Below, in pieces: positions 1-4,608 of a stretch of 5,219 nt of DNA. The stretch covers positions 1 to 5,219 of the forward strand of contig JAZUMF010000092.1 of the NCBI GenBank assembly GCA_045603485.1, in the 5' to 3' direction. Position 1 is the stretch's first letter; each line of letters starts with the position of its first letter. The notes beneath the pieces were generated by a model, which did no database searches, had not been told where the DNA came from, and saw only the letters and a list, made by a program, of their open reading frames with translations. The position numbers were made by a program, and so were the translations under genes. The DNA comes from RGIG5952 sp045603485 (GTDB taxonomy: Bacteria > Verrucomicrobiota > Kiritimatiellia > RFP12 > JAAYLN01).

Positions 1-188
1 TTTTTGTAGCCCTGCGCTATTTCCGTGTACCTTTTTTCGAGGTTGGCGTGTTCCGGGCCGTTGTCGAAATTGTTACGGATAGAAATTGCGGATAGTTCGA
101 AAAAATCGCGAATCACGGTGTAATGGTCGCGGTCTCGTACCATATCGAATATTTGCGATATGTCCTTATGCTTGAAATTGTTTGCCAT
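1..188 (-). CDS. N-terminus of a probable N-6 DNA methylase-family protein (cut by window edge)
   Basis: The frame opens with ATG at 188-186 and stays open to base 1, giving 62 complete codons; the C-terminus lies outside the window. The stretch with D-F-F-E-L-S-A-I-S-I-R-N (about residues 29-40), followed by an E-K-R-Y-T-E-I-A-Q-G-Y-K segment (51-62), resembles from memory the N-terminal helical region of phage and proteobacterial N-6 DNA methylases. Those proteins have a DF-x-E-x-A-A-x-A-I-x-N helix and then an EARY-x-E-I-x-x-Y motif. The catalytic motifs would lie beyond the edge, so the activity is inferred. The start is two bases after the TGA of the upstream methyltransferase and has only a distant AAGG, so it is probably translated by coupling. 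An alternative is a conserved phage protein sharing only this helical region. That it is a gene is fairly sure; the family is less so. Confidence 0.62.
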   Translation of the reverse strand, partial: MANNFKHKDISQIFDMVRDRDHYTVIRDFFELSAISIRNNFDNGPEHANLEKRYTEIAQGYK

Positions 189-190
189 CG

Positions 191-991
191 TCAGATGTTC
201 TTGCCTTCGTATTTCAACATTTGGAACATATCGGGTTGCCAGCTATTCAGCAATTTGTCTTTGCTGTCGTTGAAAAAATTACGGTCAACTTCAAAACCGT
301 AAGATTTGCGGAGAAGATCCTGCGCCGCAAGCAATGTAGAGCCGGAGCCGCAACACGGGTCAATTACCACGTCCCCTTCGTCGGTAAAGAGTGAGATAAG
401 CTGTTTTAACAATTTAACTGGTTTCTGTGTCGGGTGGACTTTAGGCGTATCGGTATCGCGTTCCCAGTCGATGCAATTCATCACCATTTTGCCGAAGTTG
501 TTAAATTTCGGTAATTTATCACGATAAAACAAAAGGCCATATTCGCAATTACCAACTATCCGCATATTAGCCTTTAACACTTGCGCGGAGAAGTTCTTAC
601 GAAAAACAAGGTTGATATAATTAGGCAGTCCGTATTTTTTCCCGAGTTCGATAAATTGGAACTGTTGTTCAAAAGAACAAAATAAGAGCATACATGGAGC
701 CTTGCCTGTTTCCTTCGGTTCCTTGACAAGCATCTTTGAACAGAAGTGCATAAATTCAGCAGGTCTAAATTCGTTCTCGGAATTAAAGAACTTTTTGCCA
801 GCAAGTTCGCTTTCGCCGTTTTTATTATCGCCATCAACATACCAGGACGGGTTAGAACCGTATGCGTTTGTGCCAAGGTTGTAAGGCACATCAGCGATAA
901 TAAGTTGAGCTTTCGGAATTTGATACACCTTGTAATTCTGGAATGAATCACGATAAATGTGCATATCGTATTTTTCAAAAACATTATTCAT
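191..991 (-). CDS. Beta-class site-specific DNA methyltransferase (N6-adenine or N4-cytosine)
   Basis: The protein has 266 residues and should transfer a methyl group from S-adenosylmethionine to an exocyclic amine of a DNA base. Motif IV comes first (D34-V-P-Y37, followed by N-L-G). A specificity region follows, then H186-P-T-Q-K-P, then the SAM-binding motif I (D211-P-C-C-G-S-G-S218) and an acidic F-E-V-D at 233-236. This order (IV, target recognition, I) defines the beta group. The usual catalytic tetrapeptide is DPPY; here it is DVPY, which I recall in a family of phage and mobile-element methylases with the same N-P-S-W-Y and D-N-K-N-G-E segments, so it is probably not inactivating. The ATG at 991 has AGAGG at 1004-1000, eight bases away. 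No restriction endonuclease gene is visible, so it is an orphan modification enzyme in this window. It is preceded by 420 bases without a gene and followed directly by a second methylase-like gene. Confidence 0.93.
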   Translation of the reverse strand: MNNVFEKYDMHIYRDSFQNYKVYQIPKAQLIIADVPYNLGTNAYGSNPSWYVDGDNKNGESELAGKKFFNSENEFRPAEFMHFCSKMLVKEPKETGKAPCMLLFCSFEQQFQFIELGKKYGLPNYINLVFRKNFSAQVLKANMRIVGNCEYGLLFYRDKLPKFNNFGKMVMNCIDWERDTDTPKVHPTQKPVKLLKQLISLFTDEGDVVIDPCCGSGSTLLAAQDLLRKSYGFEVDRNFFNDSKDKLLNSWQPDMFQMLKYEGKNI

Positions 992-1026
992 TTGGTTTGC
1001 CTCTGTTGTTTGTATAAAATTTTGGA

Positions 1027-1070
1027 CGGCTAAAAGAGGGAGAAGGGGATTGGAGAACCGCTTTTAGCCG
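1027..1070. repeat. Perfect 10-bp inverted repeat upstream of the methyltransferase
   Basis: CGGCTAAAAG at 1027-1036 is exactly complementary to CTTTTAGCCG at 1061-1070, with a 24-base purine-rich loop on the plus strand. It lies about 36 bases upstream of the methyltransferase start codon and immediately beside the structured element at 1075-1283. It could be a hairpin in the methyltransferase leader, an operator, or the 5' domain of the plus-strand RNA. There is no T-run on either side, so it is not a standard terminator. Confidence 0.6.
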
Positions 1071-1074
1071 CCAG

Positions 1075-1283
1075 ACCGCGGGGAGTGTGTAATTCATTGC
1101 AGATTATAGAAGAAGTCTGTAATGTGTGTTGTGGCCCCGCGGTGGCTTTGCGCCGTTCGGTGCATCGCCGTTTTGTTAAAGGTTTGCCTCCGGGTGCGGT
1201 CGCAGTATGTTTACGGGACAGACCGACGAAGAAAGTTTTTTTGTTTTGGGTCTGTTGATTCATGCACCCATCGGCGTTTTTTT
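1075..1283 (+). ncRNA. Candidate structured RNA, copy A (plus strand, unknown class)
   Basis: No credible gene lies here. Nested helices can be drawn. An outer stem pairs ACCGCGGGG (1075-1083) with CCCCGCGGT (1135-1143). Inside it are GTGTAATTCA (1087-1096) and an 11-bp hairpin, 1095-1105 with 1114-1124, whose loop holds TAGAAG. A small GCGCC/GGTGC hairpin follows (1150-1163). The 3' domain pairs GGGTGC (1192-1197) with GCACCC (1264-1269), encloses ACAGACC/GGTCTGT (1218-1224/1249-1255), closes with TGCC/GGCG (1185-1188/1273-1276) and ends at T7 (1277-1283). The odd pairs at 1099/1120, 1104/1115 and 1152/1161 are G-U wobbles only on the plus strand; on the minus strand they become A-C mismatches. 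A diverged second copy lies at 4609-4796. The ends are estimates. A DNA-level element or a leader of the methyltransferase remains possible. Confidence 0.5.
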
Positions 1284-1413
1284 ATTAGTGGCTCCTACGG
1301 CTTCGATCCATAGTTTGTACGGGCGAGGTTCGTCAAATGAAAAAAAACGATTTTCCCGACAAAGTCCTAACGAGCCGTGATTTATTATAGAAAATTATTT
1401 CACTAATAGCAAC
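1284..1413. other. Intergenic remainder between the SpoVG-like gene and RNA element A
   Basis: These 130 AT-rich bases lie downstream of the SpoVG-like gene. On the minus strand a T8 run (complement of A8 at 1338-1345) follows the end of that gene, but I see no stable GC-rich stem directly before it, so I do not call a terminator. I found no gene, tRNA or recognisable site. Confidence 0.5.
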
Positions 1414-1932
1414 TTATTTAATTGTTACTTTTTCGTTATTAATTATGTCTTGATACTTTTCCAGCACGACCGATTCCACATGGTCGCGCAACATTTTTGT
1501 AATCGGGAAAACGGTACTTCTTGGTTGTCCGTCTTCGCCCGTTGTCGGATGGAACGGGAACGGGTACGATATGTAAAGTCCGTTCTTGCCTTCCACGACT
1601 CGGATTCCACGGATCAATAGCTGGTCGTTGAAAACGATTTCTGCGAGTGCCTTGGTGTGTGTCAGTCCCTCAATTTGTTTAATCAGGCTTATTCTTACAT
1701 CGGTTACGCAAATGCAGTCAAAGGCGTTTATATTTTTCTTGTTCAAGATGTTGTCTTCCTGCTCGGCAAGTTTGGCCTTAAGCCGTGCCACCATTTCGAT
1801 ATACTCGTGGCGTTCCTTGTGGTGTGCGGCCTTGAGTTCTTCGATGGCGGCATCCACATCGGACTTGTTGTAGACTCTATAAGAGCCGCATTCGTCGGTT
1901 ACGGTAATAGGTTTCAGTTCATCGCATTTCAT
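1414..1932 (-). CDS. Coiled-coil plus SpoVG-domain protein
   Basis: The product has 172 residues. Residues 1-25 contain a Y-x-V-Y-x-K-S-D-V-D segment, about 25-62 form a charged helical or coiled-coil stretch, and about 75-163 match the SpoVG family. Visible SpoVG features are V-T-D-V-R (76-80), a strand A-E-I-V-F-N-D near 97-103, I-R-G-I-R-V-V-E-G-K-N-G-L (107-119), a Y-P-x-P segment near 123-126, V-F-P-I-T (141-145), and a C-terminal helix near V-L-E-K-Y. SpoVG proteins are small (about 85-100 residues) nucleic-acid-binding regulators in Bacillota and other bacteria, so this copy carries an extra N-terminal module. The ATG at 1932 overlaps the previous stop by one base (TAATG) and has AGGAG eight bases upstream. 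Its first seven codons nearly match those of the broken gene at 3520. The fold assignment is firm; its role in the element is inferred to be nucleic-acid binding or regulation. Confidence 0.85.
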   Translation of the reverse strand: MKCDELKPITVTDECGSYRVYNKSDVDAAIEELKAAHHKERHEYIEMVARLKAKLAEQEDNILNKKNINAFDCICVTDVRISLIKQIEGLTHTKALAEIVFNDQLLIRGIRVVEGKNGLYISYPFPFHPTTGEDGQPRSTVFPITKMLRDHVESVVLEKYQDIINNEKVTIK

Positions 1933-2093
1933 TATCCGTTCTCCTTGATCATTCCGACCGTGTAGTGCGCACCGTCCGGGTCGTCGAAATCTTCGTTCAA
2001 CGATTCTGCATAATCTCTAGCCTGCAAGAGGTCTGCTGTCTTGTAGACAACCTTCTTGTCGCCGTTCATAAAATTCTTGATTACTGCGTACAT
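1932..2093 (-). CDS. Small acidic protein of unknown function (53 aa)
   Basis: I do not recognise a named family. The protein begins M-Y-A-V-I-K-N, has a K-V-V-Y-K-T strand and an A-R-D-Y-A-E-S-L-N helix, and ends in an acidic D-D-P-D-G segment followed by a Y-T-V strand. This looks like a compact alpha/beta phage protein. A longer frame opens at 2123, but the ATG at 2093 is preferred: it forms TGATG with the stop of the upstream zinc-knuckle gene and has GGAG eight bases upstream. Its TAA in turn overlaps the ATG of the SpoVG-like gene by one base, so the three genes are translationally coupled. Confidence 0.82.
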   Translation of the reverse strand: MYAVIKNFMNGDKKVVYKTADLLQARDYAESLNEDFDDPDGAHYTVGMIKENG

Positions 2094-2317
2094 CACTTCG
2101 TCTCCATAAGTTTGCGCCCGCATTTCGGACAGAAATAGATTTCCTCGGAATTGACGAGTTCAAAATTACGCCACAATTCAATCTCGTAACCGTCGGCAGT
2201 TTTTACGATGTTGACTACATCGCCATCGTTCACGATGTCACCGCACAGCGGTTTCCCTTCGTCAATTTCCCCGTTGCAGAATTTGCAGGGGTTGTTGGTG
2301 AGTTTGAGTTCATCCAT
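2093..2317 (-). CDS. Small zinc-knuckle protein, Lar-like in layout (74 aa)
   Basis: A C-x-F-C pair at residues 11-14 and a C-P-K-C pair at 63-66 (within Y-F-C-P-K-C-G-R-K-L) flank a central region predicted as beta strands (D-V-V-N-I-V, Y-E-I-E-L-W). Two CxxC knuckles around a short beta core are typical of small phage zinc-ribbon proteins, including those annotated as Lar-type restriction alleviation proteins. The resemblance is in layout only, so I do not assign that function. GTG at 2320 and ATG at 2317 are both in frame. ATG 2317 is favoured because GGAGG lies seven bases upstream and it overlaps the previous TGA as TGATG. Location beside a methyltransferase-containing segment would suit an anti-restriction role, but this is speculation. 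Confidence 0.8.
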   Translation of the reverse strand: MDELKLTNNPCKFCNGEIDEGKPLCGDIVNDGDVVNIVKTADGYEIELWRNFELVNSEEIYFCPKCGRKLMETK

Positions 2318-2496
2318 CACTTCGCCTCCTTTTCTTTAGTCCACATTTCAACCGCACAATCACGGCAGATGCTCACTTCATCTTCTCTAGGCTCCTTATT
2401 GCATTGGGCTGATGCGATTATTCGCTTACACCTATCGCACACAACAGTTTTATGCCAATTTCCAGTGTATTCACTCTTGCTTATATTGACGTTCAC
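2317..2496 (-). CDS. Small double-CxxC zinc-ribbon-like protein (59 aa)
   Basis: Two cysteine pairs, C20-D-R-C23 and C44-R-D-C47, are spaced as in a treble-clef or zinc-ribbon fold, with an extra C32 between them. The rest is polar, with a lysine-rich tail. The function is unknown; metal binding is inferred from the cysteines. A GTG at 2532 would extend the frame but has no ribosome binding site. I chose GTG at 2496, which forms a GTGA overlap with the stop of the coiled-coil gene and has GGAG five bases upstream. This start is a non-ATG codon with short spacing, so the N-terminus is the weakest part of the call. Confidence 0.72.
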   Translation of the reverse strand: MNVNISKSEYTGNWHKTVVCDRCKRIIASAQCNKEPREDEVSICRDCAVEMWTKEKEAK

Positions 2497-2870
2497 TTCG
2501 CCTCCTTGAACTGCTCGGCAAGTTCCAGCCACTTATAGTGACGTTTTTCGGCCTTTTGTCGATGCTTGTCATCTACACAGTGGTAACTGGCAGCGACCCA
2601 GTAATTAGCCATCGCCAAGCACCGCCTGTACTTTTGGTGGGCCATCTTTTCCCGAAGGGTGCGCCCAACTGTCCTCATTCTATCTGTCGTGATGGCAAGA
2701 TTATCGCAATCTATTCTATATGATTCGCATAAGTTCTCAAGCCTTTGAATCTCTTTGTCCTTCTCCGCAATCACCTTATCTGCTTCGTCCTTGAAGTATA
2801 ACTTGTCATTGCGAAGCCCGGGTTTGATAAGAGTCATTTCAGAAAATTTCACTATCCTAAGTTCGCTCAT
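2493..2870 (-). CDS. Coiled-coil phage protein of unknown function (125 aa)
   Basis: The first 25 residues are mixed. Residues 27-60 (D-E-A-D-K-V-I-A-E-K-D-K-E-I-Q-R-L-E) form a charged heptad-like helix. The C-terminal half has a K-Y-R-R-C-L-A-M-A segment near 80-88 and ends W-L-E-L-A-E-Q-F-K. From memory, small gut-phage proteins with a coiled coil followed by R-R-C-L-A-M-A and a terminal W-x-x-L-A-E-x-F-K form a recurrent unnamed family; I know no function for it. The ATG at 2870 overlaps the previous TGA as ATGA and has GGAGG seven bases upstream. Its stop overlaps the GTG of the zinc-ribbon gene. It is probably part of a single polycistronic message. Confidence 0.85.
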   Translation of the reverse strand: MSELRIVKFSEMTLIKPGLRNDKLYFKDEADKVIAEKDKEIQRLENLCESYRIDCDNLAITTDRMRTVGRTLREKMAHQKYRRCLAMANYWVAASYHCVDDKHRQKAEKRHYKWLELAEQFKEAK

Positions 2871-3307
2871 TTGTCTGCCTCCATTATATTGCCGTCTATT
2901 TTCGGGTCGGGGATTTCGTACCAGATGTCAATGTCATCATATTCCCATTCATAATCTTCGTCTTGATCCCATTCATAATCTTCGTCTTGAAAGTGAAGGT
3001 ATGTACTTACAGAACCATCACCACCTTCATCACATCCACCATAGGCTAGATGTGTAGTGCCATCCTTCATCTTGATGATGTACTCTGCTCCCCAATGCTT
3101 TCCGCACGCAAAGTAAATGTCTTTGTCCTTTTGTCTATGCCACTGACTCCGTTTTTTCAGTTCTGCAATTGCCGATTCCTGCTCTTCAAGTTTGGCTAGC
3201 ACGTCCTTGCACATCTGCCGAACATTGCACTGGAATGTAGCGTACTGCTCGTTTTCCCTTTTCTTGATTTCGGCACGAAGGCCACGTTTGATTTCTTCTA
3301 AATCCAT
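2867..3307 (-). CDS. Coiled-coil protein with acidic Tyr/Trp repeat, unknown function (146 aa)
   Basis: Residues 1-55 form a charged coiled coil (I-K-R-G-L-R-A-E-I-K-K, then K-L-E-E-Q-E-S-A-I-A-E-L). A globular part starts near W56 and includes Y-I-I-K-M-K-D-G-T-T. An acidic stretch at 108-125 repeats D-E-D-Y-E-W twice, and I-D-I-W-Y-E-I-P-D-P follows at 126-135. The pattern of an aromatic start and a terminal I-x-x-W-x-x-I-P-x-P loosely recalls DUF551-type phage proteins (ending T-H-W-M-P-L-P), but this is weak. The frame is open from 3364. ATG 3307 is preferred because GGAGG lies ten bases upstream and the start falls two bases after the TGA of the broken gene, which suits coupled translation. 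The acidic repeat comes from a recent 24-bp duplication. Confidence 0.82.
   Translation of the reverse strand: MDLEEIKRGLRAEIKKRENEQYATFQCNVRQMCKDVLAKLEEQESAIAELKKRSQWHRQKDKDIYFACGKHWGAEYIIKMKDGTTHLAYGGCDEGGDGSVSTYLHFQDEDYEWDQDEDYEWEYDDIDIWYEIPDPKIDGNIMEADK
2943..2990. repeat. Perfect 24-bp tandem duplication inside a gene
   Basis: Bases 2943-2966 and 2967-2990 are identical over all 24 positions. The unit length is a multiple of three, so it adds eight residues in frame and leaves the host gene intact. The absence of any synonymous difference suggests a recent event, probably by replication slippage. Confidence 0.95.
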
Positions 3308-3309
3308 TA

Positions 3310-3520
3310 TCAGTATTCCTCCGCTTCCCTCTTCGTCCTGAAGAAGTGGAACCCGTTCGCACACTCCACATTGTGCATCAGGTTGAAGTCCTTGATGTTG
3401 ATTTCCTGCCCGAGGCGGTACTCAAAGGTACTGTCGTATTGCGAGTGCAAGACTTCGTGACCTTCCATGTCAGTAATCTTTGACTTATTAGCCCTGCACT
3501 TTCAGTTCGTCACATTTCAT
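3310..3520 (-). pseudogene. Frameshifted or fused small gene with DUF5758-like C-terminus
   Basis: A good start (ATG 3520, with GAGG five bases upstream, two bases after the TGA of the HNH-like gene) encodes M-K-C-D-E-L-K-V-Q-G and stops at TAA 3490-3488. The next frame opens at 3501 and runs 63 codons to TGA 3312-3310. It encodes a conserved-looking segment: K-C-R-A-N-K-S-K-I, then F-E-Y-R-L-G near the middle, then E-C-A-N-G-F-H-F-F and T-K-R-E-A-E-E-Y. This resembles the C-terminal domain (DUF5758-type) that often follows pentapeptide repeats in phage proteins, where a C-x-x-G-I-H-F-F motif is usual. Removing one A from AAA at 3500-3502 would join the frames into a 70-residue protein. Otherwise ATG 3468 could start a 52-residue product, but it lacks a ribosome binding site. 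A real frameshift, a deletion junction or a sequencing error all remain possible. Confidence 0.68.
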
Positions 3521-3522
3521 TT

Positions 3523-4266
3523 TCACCTCATTCCTAGTTTGTTTCTGATAGACTCCTGCTCGCGTTTAAGCCTTTTCTGTTCCACAACCTCGCGCGTATT
3601 GCCGAGGTGCGACTTGCGCATGTTCTCGATGCCTTCCGGAGTGAACCAGTAGCCGCGCTGCTCGGCGTTGGCCATGCGTGTCGCCTGGCACTTTTTCACC
3701 CATTCCCCGTCGGGGTCGTTGCGGCGGCGCGTGGACCACATCCTGCGCGTCTTCATCGCCATTACGTGCGGCTTACTGGCGCACATCTCCTTGAAAGTCT
3801 GTCGGCCTCTTTCGAGTGCGCGGCACATCTGTTCGTGGCGCTCCTCGTCCATCGCGTGAATCTTCCCCATCATCGAGACGCTAACGAAGTCGAGGTTGTC
3901 GGGCGAGTAGTTCTCGCGGTTGCCGTCCTTGAAGACGATCGCGAGCCACTTCGGCTTCTCCGTGCCGTGAATCTTGCGATACATGTAGCTCGACAGCGTC
4001 TCGCGCCTTCCGGGAGCCGTGAAACCACGGTAGTAGCCTCTCTTGGACCAGTAGAAGGTTATGCCGTCGATGACAATCGTCTTGTTCTTTGAGGCTTTCT
4101 CGCGGACATTCCTCTCGCTCATGTCGATGCCGGAGCGCTTGATGTAGTTCCAAGCCGTAGTCGGGTCGATGCCGAGTTCGTCTGCGACCTTGCGCGTGGA
4201 TCCAAGCTCCTTGTAGAGCCGTGCGGCCTTTTCGACAAGGTGTGGGTAACGAATCTTGTTAGCCAT
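3523..4266 (-). CDS. HTH protein with degenerate HNH-endonuclease-like domain (247 aa)
   Basis: Residues 10-45 form a helix-turn-helix (E-L-G-S-T-R-K-V-A-D-E-L-G-I, then T-T-A-W-N-Y-I). Residues about 63-130 follow the plan of phage HNH homing-type nucleases: a strand I-V-I-D-G, a loop, R-K-I-H-G, then K-D-G-N-R-E-N near 113-119 and P-D-N-L 122-125. Compared with the usual D-H-x-D-G-N-x-x-N-N-x-x-E-N-L, the metal-binding D is V111, the catalytic H is F112 and the second N is Y120. DNA binding may remain but cleavage is doubtful. The C-terminus is basic; F-T-P-E-G-I-E-N-M-R-K-S-H-L-G-N near 211-226 resembles a NUMOD3-type DNA-binding motif. ATG 4266 has GAGG seven bases upstream and overlaps the membrane-peptide gene by eight bases. 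The gene is clearly GC-richer than the genes below it (up to about 63% in one 60-base row, versus about 37% near 2941-3000), which suggests separate acquisition. Confidence 0.8.
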   Translation of the reverse strand: MANKIRYPHLVEKAARLYKELGSTRKVADELGIDPTTAWNYIKRSGIDMSERNVREKASKNKTIVIDGITFYWSKRGYYRGFTAPGRRETLSSYMYRKIHGTEKPKWLAIVFKDGNRENYSPDNLDFVSVSMMGKIHAMDEERHEQMCRALERGRQTFKEMCASKPHVMAMKTRRMWSTRRRNDPDGEWVKKCQATRMANAEQRGYWFTPEGIENMRKSHLGNTREVVEQKRLKREQESIRNKLGMR

Positions 4267-4387
4267 TGATAAGCCTCATTAGACAGATGACCAAGCCGAC
4301 TACCCACGCCACGAAGGTGCAGATAGCGGCCACCGAGAAGGCCACGGCAACGGCCCATAGCCAGATGTTCGTCAATTTCTCTTTCAT
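4259..4387 (-). CDS. Small membrane peptide (42 aa)
   Basis: After a short charged start (M-K-E-K-L-T-N), residues about 8-38 are almost entirely hydrophobic (W-L-W-A-V-A-V-A-F, then V-A-W-V-V-G-L-V-I-C-L), enough for one long or two short transmembrane helices. I do not recognise a family. A holin-like or membrane-associated phage peptide is possible but not shown. ATG 4387 is preferred, with AAGG six bases upstream; ATG 4393 is an alternative with poorer spacing. The frame runs back to an ATG at 4474, but that part overlaps a hairpin and has poor coding character. The TAA overlaps the HNH-like gene, so the two are probably co-expressed. Confidence 0.68.
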   Translation of the reverse strand: MKEKLTNIWLWAVAVAFSVAAICTFVAWVVGLVICLMRLING

Positions 4388-4417
4388 CAGCATCCTTCCT
4401 CTTTTTTCAAATCCGTT

Positions 4418-4450
4418 CCCGCAGTTATGGCCCTGCGGGTGGAGGCGCGA
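4418..4450. repeat. Hairpin resembling a shortened piece of the structured RNA elements
   Basis: CCCGCAG (4418-4424) pairs exactly with CTGCGGG (4433-4439) around an eight-base loop. The sequence from GTTATGGCCCTGCGGGTGG (4424-4442) closely matches GTTGTGGCCCCGCGGTGG of copy A (1128-1145), where the same bases form the 3' side of the outer stem, and a GCGC follows in both. It therefore looks like a third, internally shortened copy. It lies 31 bases upstream of the membrane-peptide start. Confidence 0.4.
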
Positions 4451-4491
4451 CGTTTTACCCGTCTTTGTTGGCATCAGCTTATCCAGCTATT

Positions 4492-4521
4492 TTTATGCCG
4501 CCTAGTGGCGTGGGCGGTAAA
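4492..4521 (-). promoter_or_regulatory. Weak sigma-70-like promoter candidate for the operon
   Basis: On the minus strand TTTACC (4521-4516) and CATAAA (4497-4492) stand 18 bases apart and match the -35 and -10 consensus at four of six positions each. It is the best candidate I found upstream of the membrane-peptide gene. The spacer contains a short hairpin (CGCC/GGCG). The match could be chance. Confidence 0.22.
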
Positions 4522-4559
4522 GTAAAAATGGAGTCTTCTACGAGCCGCCTCGCCGCGCC

Positions 4560-4600
4560 ATTGCATCCCTAACGTCCTGTTATAGGCAACGCAATTTTTT
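4560..4600 (+). terminator. Possible intrinsic terminator or 5' hairpin of RNA element B
   Basis: On the plus strand ATTGC (4560-4564) pairs with GCAAT (4591-4595), and CCTAAC (4568-4573) pairs with GTTATAGG (4579-4586) with a two-base bulge. T6 (4595-4600) follows. The stem is imperfect and modest in GC. It ends nine bases before element B, in the place that the 1027-1070 hairpin has relative to element A, so it may instead be part of the RNA. Confidence 0.33.
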
Positions 4601-4608
4601 AAAAGTTT

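Noticed and set aside
1103..1132. A perfect TATAAT on the minus strand (1108-1103) that could be the methyltransferase promoter.
   Set aside because: The best -35 at 18 bases (ACAACA) matches only three of six positions, the hexamer falls in the loop region of the structured element, and copy B has TAAAAC there. It is possible but not supported enough to annotate.
1030..1263. A 77-codon minus-strand frame rich in T, K and R inside element A.
   Set aside because: It has no good ribosome binding site, coincides with the conserved helices, and the matching region of copy B is interrupted by stops in the same frame.
1288..1316. TTCGATCC resembling a tRNA T-loop.
   Set aside because: The flanking T-stem has a mismatch and there is no acceptor, D or anticodon arm around it.
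1359..1375. GTCCTAAC here and CCCTAAC at 4567-4573 suggested integron attC cores.
   Set aside because: The first base of the RYYYAAC core does not fit, and no matching GTTRRRY partner lies at attC distance in the right orientation.
3607..4092. A 161-codon plus-strand frame opposite the HNH-like gene.
   Set aside because: It is an antisense shadow of a GC-rich gene; the minus-strand frame has recognisable domains and a good ribosome binding site.
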